From: an uncultured Ruminococcus sp.
Lineage (GTDB): Bacteria > Bacillota > Clostridia > Oscillospirales > Acutalibacteraceae
Assembly: GCA_934476515.1 (NCBI GenBank)
Contig: CAKSNZ010000036.1
Location: forward strand, 1-19,875
Direction of reading: 5' to 3'
Length of the DNA: 19,875 nt
This document shows, one piece after another, positions 14,401 through 19,875 of this stretch (position 1 is its first letter; each line of letters starts with the position of its first letter). Under the pieces are notes generated by a model. That model did not search any database. It saw only the letters and a program-made list of their open reading frames with translations, and was not told the origin of the DNA. A program made the position numbers and the translations under genes.

Positions 14401-17400
14401 TTGAATAGAAACGGAAAACACGGAGCAAAATATGGCACTAAAGAAAAAGAAACTAAAAAGTTTTTTGGTAGAATTTCTTTTAGAACCTTTGCACTTTCTC
14501 TTGTGGCACTTATTCAAATTGCTTTGCTTTTAGTTGGTGCAACATATTCCTGGGTAGAAACAATTTCTTCTATCAAGTTTGAGGGTGCAAAAGGTAATAT
14601 TGAAACTGCAGTTAAGAAATTAGTTAATATTTCAGATAATGGTGGTACAATTTCTCTTGATAATTATTTTAGAGAAGCCGGTGACGTTCACCTAGCTGCT
14701 TGTTCAAGTGCTGATGGTGAGAATTTTTATTTCCCAATAATTGGTGAAACCGATAAATATAGACAAGGCACAATTAACGATAAGAATGTAAACTATATTG
14801 ATTTTGATTTTGAAATTAAAAATACAACTGGTACAGAAAAGCAATATACATTTAATAAAGTTCCAAATGTAGAGGATGATGTAAGAGTTGCTATTTATCT
14901 TGAAGGTAATGAACCACAAATTTTTGCTAAAAATGCTAGCACAACAACAACAAGTGTAGTTTCAGATCCTAATGGTAATACTACAAATCCAACTGTTGAA
15001 AAATTTGAAGGTTATACACATGGTAATACTGATGGTAATAGTATTTTCAAAGTATCACCTGATGGTGAAGTAAAAGTTAAGGTGAAAATATGGTTACAAG
15101 AGGGTGGCTCCTCTACAAGTAAAACTGTATCAATTAATGATTTAGCCCTTATTTGTGGTGAAAGTCAAAAAACAGTTACTGTAAAATACGGTAAAGATTG
15201 CGATAGCTCTATGGGAGATATTTATCTAAATAATGATAAAAAATTATCTAAAGCTTTCTGTGCCGAAGGTTCAACAGTAACTTTATGTAGTGATGGAAAT
15301 ACCAATAGTACAGATATTGCTCCTTATGGCTATAAGTTTATGGGTTGGTTTGATGACTATGAATGTACAGTCCCTGCAACTGATTTAAACGAAAATAATC
15401 AGTTTACAATGAAAAAAAGTAGTAAGGAGTACTACGCAAAGTTTAAGAAAATTTGTGAAGTAAAAGTTGTTGTTACTCAAACAAGACCGGATAAAAAAAC
15501 ATATCTTGGTTCTGTAACATTAGACGGTAAAACAGGTGTATCTTTAAGTACACAAAAGTATGCCTGTGGTGAAACTGTGAAATTTTCTGTAAGTCCTATT
15601 GCAGGTTATGAATTTGTAGGATGGTATAGTACTTCTGACTTTGTTGGAGATTCTTTAGGTAAAGAGAGTCCTAAAAGTGTAAAATTGTCTGAAGATAAGA
15701 CAAGTTATATATATTATGCAAAGTTTTTACCGAAAGAAGTTACTGTTACAGCTACTGTAAAAGACAATATAGGTGGTAAGATTAATTTCGGTGATGAAAC
15801 AGATATTGAAATTACAACCAAAGTGAATTACGATTCTTCTATTACATTTTCTGCACAAGCTTCTACTGATGTAGGTTATGTTTTTGCTGGTTGGTATAAA
15901 GACAGCGAATGTTCAGCAATAATTAGTAATAAAACTAGTTATACTGTTGATGTTAATAAGGAAGAACAGTTAAAGGGTGTACAAATTTATGCTAAATTTA
16001 GATTGAAACAGTATGAGATAAATCTAAATGCAAAGAGTTTTTATAATAATACAGAGATAGAAGATACTAATAAAAAGTATGGTAAAGTATCTTATAAAAT
16101 TGATGATGGAACTCAGGCTGATGCAGATACTTCAATGAATTTTAAAGTTGAATATGGTAAAAAATTAGTACTTAACGCTGAACCCGGTGAATATTGTGAT
16201 TTTGTCGGCTGGTATAGCGATGAAGGTTTAAAAACTAAAATTACTGATAATGTTGATAAAAACAACCATACACCTAAGTTAAGTGGCGACGATGGTACGA
16301 CTTTTAGCTATTATGCTAAGTTTTCGGTAAAATCGAAGAAATTTACAGTTGGTGTTCCTGAGGCTTATTCTCAGTATGGCAAAGTGTATATTGGTACTGA
16401 CGAAAGTTTAACTAGTGGTACATTTAAGTACGGTGAAAAAGTAACTTTAACTGCAAAAGCTAATGAAAATTACAAATTTGCCGGTTGGTATACTAATTCA
16501 AACTGTACAGGTGACCCAATTAAAGATAGTGGAAATAATGTTGTAGGTGAAAATTATACATTTACTGTTGATAATAATACAAGAGATAATTACTATGCTA
16601 AGTTTGAAATAAAAACTAAAACAATATCCGTAAATTGTATAAAGGATATTGATGATACAACTTCTTCAGTTAAAATTATGTTGGGCAATGTAGATAAAGG
16701 TGCTTCCAATACTTTTAGTTACGGTGAAACAATAAACCTTGTTGCATCTTTTGCTTCTAATTATGAAGTTGTGGCTTGGTATATGGATGAAAACTGTAGT
16801 CAAAAAGTTTCTTCATCAGAAGGTAAGACAGAACTGTCATTGACAGTAGGCGACTCAACAAGCGAAACTTATTATGTTAAACTTGTTAAGAAAGCAAAGC
16901 GTATAAGTGTTTCTTGTAAACCGGATAATCAGTATGGTACTTCTACTGCAGTTATTGATAACGGTACTCCACAAGGAACTACAACATCTTCTTGTGTGTA
17001 TGGCTCAGAAATTACTTTAGTTGCTACACCGGATGATACACATACATTTGTTGGCTGGTATTCAGATCCTAATTGTGAAGGTAGTGCTATTAGTACATTA
17101 AGTAGGTATGATATTACTGTTGATTATAATACAAAAGATAATTACTATGCTAAATTTGAATATAAGCAAAAGACTATTACAATTGACATTTCAAAAACAT
17201 CAGATAATACTGTTAGTGAACGATGGGCTGCTTATATTTGGAAGTCAAGCAATAAATCGGATGATAAGTGGATAGATATTAAAAACAACACCTTTAAAGT
17301 ATCCCTTTATTATGATAAATTAATCATTTGCAGAATGAAGGGTAGCACAACTGAAAATGATTGGGATAACTGTTGGAATCAGTCGAAGGACTTAGATGTA

Positions 17401-17469
17401 AGTAAAGGTAGTATCTTCACAGCAACCGGCTGGGGTACCGGTAATTTAATTAATGGTGATTGGAATTAA
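14401..17469 (+). CDS. SipW-cognate adhesin-like protein with seven InlB-type repeats and C-terminal CBM-like domain
   Basis: The start is TTG 14401, six bases after GGAGGTG (14388-14394); an in-frame ATG at 14386 overlaps that site and is unlikely. The product is about 1022 residues: basic tail, helix (28-47), then GATYSWVET (46-54), a variant SipW-cognate motif. A TasA-like region covers about 55-255. Seven repeats of about 90 residues follow (about 257-921), each with a YG-start strand, a G-W-(F/Y) or A-W-Y core and an ending like YYAKF, as in Listeria/InlB B-repeats. The last 100 residues (AAYIWKSSNK, CRMKGST, CWNQSKDLD, ATGWG) look like a Trp-rich carbohydrate-binding-like domain common in Clostridia surface proteins. 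There is no LPxTG motif. It is likely a long stalk carrying a terminal adhesive domain; the ligand is unknown. Confidence 0.82.
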   Translation: MNRNGKHGAKYGTKEKETKKFFGRISFRTFALSLVALIQIALLLVGATYSWVETISSIKFEGAKGNIETAVKKLVNISDNGGTISLDNYFREAGDVHLAACSSADGENFYFPIIGETDKYRQGTINDKNVNYIDFDFEIKNTTGTEKQYTFNKVPNVEDDVRVAIYLEGNEPQIFAKNASTTTTSVVSDPNGNTTNPTVEKFEGYTHGNTDGNSIFKVSPDGEVKVKVKIWLQEGGSSTSKTVSINDLALICGESQKTVTVKYGKDCDSSMGDIYLNNDKKLSKAFCAEGSTVTLCSDGNTNSTDIAPYGYKFMGWFDDYECTVPATDLNENNQFTMKKSSKEYYAKFKKICEVKVVVTQTRPDKKTYLGSVTLDGKTGVSLSTQKYACGETVKFSVSPIAGYEFVGWYSTSDFVGDSLGKESPKSVKLSEDKTSYIYYAKFLPKEVTVTATVKDNIGGKINFGDETDIEITTKVNYDSSITFSAQASTDVGYVFAGWYKDSECSAIISNKTSYTVDVNKEEQLKGVQIYAKFRLKQYEINLNAKSFYNNTEIEDTNKKYGKVSYKIDDGTQADADTSMNFKVEYGKKLVLNAEPGEYCDFVGWYSDEGLKTKITDNVDKNNHTPKLSGDDGTTFSYYAKFSVKSKKFTVGVPEAYSQYGKVYIGTDESLTSGTFKYGEKVTLTAKANENYKFAGWYTNSNCTGDPIKDSGNNVVGENYTFTVDNNTRDNYYAKFEIKTKTISVNCIKDIDDTTSSVKIMLGNVDKGASNTFSYGETINLVASFASNYEVVAWYMDENCSQKVSSSEGKTELSLTVGDSTSETYYVKLVKKAKRISVSCKPDNQYGTSTAVIDNGTPQGTTTSSCVYGSEITLVATPDDTHTFVGWYSDPNCEGSAISTLSRYDITVDYNTKDNYYAKFEYKQKTITIDISKTSDNTVSERWAAYIWKSSNKSDDKWIDIKNNTFKVSLYYDKLIICRMKGSTTENDWDNCWNQSKDLDVSKGSIFTATGWGTGNLINGDWN
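15170..17165 (+). repeat. Seven divergent InlB-type coding repeats
   Basis: The W of each GW(F/Y) or AWY core is encoded near 15346, 15622, 15891, 16210, 16486, 16777 and 17056, giving units of roughly 270-320 bp. Units end in (Y/I)YAKF-like strings, except unit six, which ends YYVKL. The repeats are divergent at the DNA level, so recent expansion is unlikely. Confidence 0.8.
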
Positions 17470-17497
17470 TAAATTTAAAAGATAGCGAGGTGAAATC

Positions 17498-18733
17498 ATG
17501 AGAAAAGGAAGAGTAATTGTAATTTTATGTTTATCATTAATATTATGCTTTATGTGTGTTACAACTAACACTTTCTCATGGTTTAACCGAACTGAAGAAA
17601 GTGGTAACACACTTGTTCTAAATGATAGAAAATATAATAAGTCGGATAAGAAAAGTTTAAGTAGTGATACCGTTACATTCTCCAGCACCACATATATGCA
17701 GAAGAATGGGGAATATACTGAGGAAGTTAAAAATAACAATATCAGTACTCTTGCTATTGAGAGTGGAGAAAGAAAATGTTTCAAAACCGAAATAGTAAGT
17801 ACTAGCAAAGATACTACTGACCAAACTGCACAAAATGTTTCACTATATTTGTCCGGTGTAAAAAGTGATGATTATAATAACACTTATGTTGGTGTTAATA
17901 ATCCAATGAGAACATATAAGAATGTCGGTACTCCTGAAAGTAAGACTAAAAACGAAAATGGTATGAAGAATGTTTATGTTGGTATTTATTCACGATCTAC
18001 AACATATGAGCCTAGTAGATTTAAACTTCATTGGTGGAAGTCTGATAATACAAAAAATGGTGATGCAGATGGTGATGCAGATATAGAGTATTTACACAGC
18101 GTAGAATATAAAATTGCTAATGATAATTACCATGTTTATCATGCAGAAGTACCTTGGGATGCTATAGGCGTTGGTATTAAACAAGATAATGAATGGCAAG
18201 GTGGAAATATTTATCTAGCAGATAGTAACTTTGTTTGCTTGCGACTAGATGATAATGGTAATTTTAATCAAGACTATGGTCGAAAGGAAAATGTAACACC
18301 GGCCGGTATAGAATACTTCTATTCTGAGGCTAGTATTAATGTAAATGGTGAAATTGACTTAACTGCATCCGGTAATGGTACGTTGGTATACAAATCTGAC
18401 AAACCCGGTATAGCCAAAATTGTACCCGGCTCTGATGGTAAAGTATATGTTCAAGGTGTCAGTGAAGGTGACGCTAAAATATCAGTAACATCTACCGGTA
18501 CTGTTTGTGATAATAAAGATGGCAGAGAGCCGGATACCCAAACATTTACTTGTGTAGTTCATGTTAAACGGGTGCCAGTTAAATTAACTGACGTTCCTGT
18601 AGTTACCAATATGGAAATTTCAAAGTATGACAGTAAAACAGACCAGAATATTTTAACGGTTTATTGGTACATAAAGAACACAAGTTCCAAAAGTATTAAT
18701 GTTTCTGTTGACAAAATCAATGTTACACTATAA
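17498..18733 (+). CDS. SipW-cognate surface protein with Big_2-like domain
   Basis: This 411-residue product starts with a short basic tail and a hydrophobic Cys-rich helix (about 5-22), then NTFSWFNRT (24-32). The central region (about 150-275) has Trp-containing beta strands (LHWWKSD, EVPWDAIGVG, NEWQGGNIY) and may bind a ligand, but I do not recognise the fold. Residues about 280-355 form an Ig-like Big_2 domain (LVYKSDKPGIAKI, GKVYVQGVSEGDAKISVTS), related in style to those of the deacetylase on the other strand. The C-terminal strand pattern of the TasA-like members is absent. A GAGGTG ribosome binding site lies 6-7 bp before the ATG, and the gene follows the adhesin-like gene by 28 bp. 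It is probably an accessory exported protein of the same structure. Confidence 0.75.
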   Translation: MRKGRVIVILCLSLILCFMCVTTNTFSWFNRTEESGNTLVLNDRKYNKSDKKSLSSDTVTFSSTTYMQKNGEYTEEVKNNNISTLAIESGERKCFKTEIVSTSKDTTDQTAQNVSLYLSGVKSDDYNNTYVGVNNPMRTYKNVGTPESKTKNENGMKNVYVGIYSRSTTYEPSRFKLHWWKSDNTKNGDADGDADIEYLHSVEYKIANDNYHVYHAEVPWDAIGVGIKQDNEWQGGNIYLADSNFVCLRLDDNGNFNQDYGRKENVTPAGIEYFYSEASINVNGEIDLTASGNGTLVYKSDKPGIAKIVPGSDGKVYVQGVSEGDAKISVTSTGTVCDNKDGREPDTQTFTCVVHVKRVPVKLTDVPVVTNMEISKYDSKTDQNILTVYWYIKNTSSKSINVSVDKINVTL

Positions 18734-18742
18734 TCTTATAGT
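18727..18742. other. AT-rich palindrome over a stop codon
   Basis: ACTATAA (18727-18733, containing the stop of the upstream gene) and TTATAGT (18736-18742) form an exact 7-bp inverted repeat with a two-base centre. It lies in the 31-bp gap before the second peptidase gene. It is too weak for a terminator; an effect on coupling is possible. Confidence 0.4.
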
Positions 18743-18764
18743 ATAAATATTATTTGGTGATAGT

Positions 18765-19487
18765 GTGAAGAAAGCAGTAAAAGAAAAATCAAAAAAGCAT
18801 AAAACATTTGTCACAGTAAAGAACACCATCGGGTGGTTCTTAGTTGTATTACTGGGAATTGCTATGGTTATTATTGTGGCAACCAGAATAAATGGAGAAA
18901 CTCCAACAGTATTTGGCTATACTATTTTTAGGGTATCAACCGGTAGTATGGAACCGGAATTGCATGTTGGAGATATTATCCTTGATAAATCGGTAGAAGA
19001 AAGTGAAATCAAAGTAGGGGACGTAATTTCCTATGAAGGCAGTGGTTCACTTGACGGTATGGTTATCACCCATAAGGTTATTAAAGCTCCCTATAAGGAT
19101 GATAATGGCAACACAATGTTGCAAACTCAAGGTATTGCTAACAATACACCTGACCATCCAATAAAGATAAGCCAAGTTAAAGCAAAATTTGTGGCAAAAA
19201 TACCACTTGTCAATTCTTTGTATAACTTGTTCTTGTCACCATGGGGTCTGGTAATATTCTTGCTACTGATTATACTAATCTTCCTTGATGAACTTATTAA
19301 TTTTATAAGAGTTCTTACAGGTAATGCAAAACCTAAGGCTGATATTAATGATATTATTAAGCGACTTCAAGAGGAAGAAAGATTAGAAAAAGAAAAGAAA
19401 AAATCATCAGAGATTGATGACCCTAAAATGAAAAAGATTGATGATATCTATAACGATTTAGTTAAAGATGATTCGGATAAAAAATAA
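18765..19487 (+). CDS. sipW: Second SipW-type (ER-type) signal peptidase, box E Asp replaced
   Basis: This 240-residue product is read from GTG 18765 with only a weak GGTGA site. Layout matches the first peptidase: membrane helix (about 20-40), STGSMEPELHVGD with Ser61, VITHKVI with His103, a second membrane helix (about 158-180) and a long charged cytoplasmic tail (Lys/Glu/Asp-rich, about 190-240). In box E it has TQGIANNTPD: D130 is kept, but the first Asp of the usual TKGD motif is Ile124. In yeast Sec11 both equivalent aspartates are reported to be important, so activity may be altered. It is the last gene of the cluster, directly before a strong terminator. It may serve the large adhesin-like substrates encoded just upstream; this is inferred. 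Confidence 0.9.
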   Translation: MKKAVKEKSKKHKTFVTVKNTIGWFLVVLLGIAMVIIVATRINGETPTVFGYTIFRVSTGSMEPELHVGDIILDKSVEESEIKVGDVISYEGSGSLDGMVITHKVIKAPYKDDNGNTMLQTQGIANNTPDHPIKISQVKAKFVAKIPLVNSLYNLFLSPWGLVIFLLLIILIFLDELINFIRVLTGNAKPKADINDIIKRLQEEERLEKEKKKSSEIDDPKMKKIDDIYNDLVKDDSDKK

Positions 19488-19490
19488 GAA

Positions 19491-19520
19491 AAGGCTGTTG
19501 CAATGAGGCAACAGCCTTTT
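19491..19520 (+). terminator. Strong intrinsic terminator ending the cluster
   Basis: AAGGCTGTTGC (19491-19501) pairs perfectly with GCAACAGCCTT (19508-19518) around a six-base loop, and the stem runs into TTTT. It lies four bases after the stop codon of the second peptidase gene. Confidence 0.93.
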
Positions 19521-19664
19521 GCTTGTGTATAAGCGTCAGTTTTATAAATTAGGATTTGTCTTTTAGTTTTGATTGTGTGTTAAGGTAAATTCCTTTTAAA
19601 TACAATCGGCAATAAAGAAAAATTCAAAGTGAGAATACGAACTTAAAACCATATTAAACTATGA
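19521..19664. other. Non-coding spacer after the cluster terminator
   Basis: This AT-rich spacer runs from the terminator to the right terminal repeat. I find no gene, RNA or repeat in it. Confidence 0.4.
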
Positions 19665-19741
19665 CTCACAGTTGTAGGGGACATCATTGATGTCCCGTTT
19701 GAAAATTAACCTTTCTATTTGTATTTTGTCCTTTGTAGATA
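19665..19741 (-). repeat. Right copy of the 77-bp inverted repeat
   Basis: This is the reverse complement of bases 1-77 with two mismatches. It contains TGTAGGGG followed by the palindrome GGGACATCATTGATGTCCC. No similarity to the left flank continues inward past the CTCACA at 19665. Confidence 0.9.
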
Positions 19742-19875
19742 TTATAAATTTATAGTCTGTAAACAGGACAAAAATCCCATAAGCATCACACTTTCATTAC
19801 GGGCGAACACTGTGTATAGAGTAATAAGATGGTATACAACAGAGAAAGGACATGGTATACAGTTTTGTGATAAAA
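19742..19875. other. Right flank with decayed palindrome and short direct repeat
   Basis: GGGCGAACACTGTGT at 19801-19815 looks like a decayed relative of the palindrome at 5617-5633. ATGGTATACA occurs twice (19829-19838 and 19852-19861), 23 bp apart, each with an inner GTATAC palindrome. I see no reading frame. Confidence 0.45.

Noticed and set aside
14401..17469. Sortase-anchored protein
   Set aside because: There is no LPxTG-like motif, terminal hydrophobic helix or basic tail in this or any other exported product of the window.

Overview
The window is AT-rich DNA from a low-GC Gram-positive bacterium, most likely a gut-type Clostridia (Ruminococcus/Oscillospiraceae-like). This rests on the strong AGGAGG-type ribosome binding sites, TTG starts, SipW-type secretion, Big_2 and InlB-type surface domains, and the style of the short palindromic repeats. 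No taxonomic marker gene is present, so the placement is an inference.

Layout. A 77-bp repeat lies at the left edge (1-77) and again, inverted, near the right edge (19665-19741), with 75 of 77 positions matching, so almost the whole window is bracketed by it. On the left, a MarR-type regulator (538-1041, +) converges on a membrane-anchored polysaccharide deacetylase with three Ig-like domains (1103-2767, -), with a shared hairpin terminator between them. From a good promoter at 3113-3141 to a strong terminator at 19491-19520, every gene lies on the + strand and spacing is mostly tight.

This cluster encodes seven exported proteins with SipW-cognate (TasA/camelysin-like) N-termini: 3210, 4073, 5832, 11665, 12676, 14401 and 17498. 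It also encodes two SipW-type (Ser/His, ER-type) signal peptidases, at 6725 and 18765. The 5832 product is the probable main matrix or fibre subunit: it is compact, has a near-perfect ribosome binding site and shows markedly different codon choice. The later products are larger and look like accessory or adhesive proteins; one has seven InlB-type repeats and a C-terminal domain resembling carbohydrate-binding modules.

The unusual part is at 7727-11643, in the middle of this export cluster. One gene encodes a membrane-anchored McrB-like AAA+ NTPase. The next encodes a protein with an McrC-like (DUF2357-type) N-terminus and, in place of a nuclease, about 450 residues of coiled coil that include eight exact 11-residue repeats. 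I see no PD-(D/E)XK nuclease in the pair. A structured, non-coding, possibly group-II-intron-derived segment precedes the pair. My reading is that an McrBC-type NTPase module has been coupled to the envelope or to a TasA-like surface system, instead of acting as a restriction enzyme. That function is an inference.

Other elements are a Vsr-like DUF559 endonuclease gene ending on a 226-bp MITE-like element with 64-bp inverted arms, a palindromic repeat family with covarying stems, and a 12-bp inverted repeat that would bury the ribosome binding site of the first peptidase gene.
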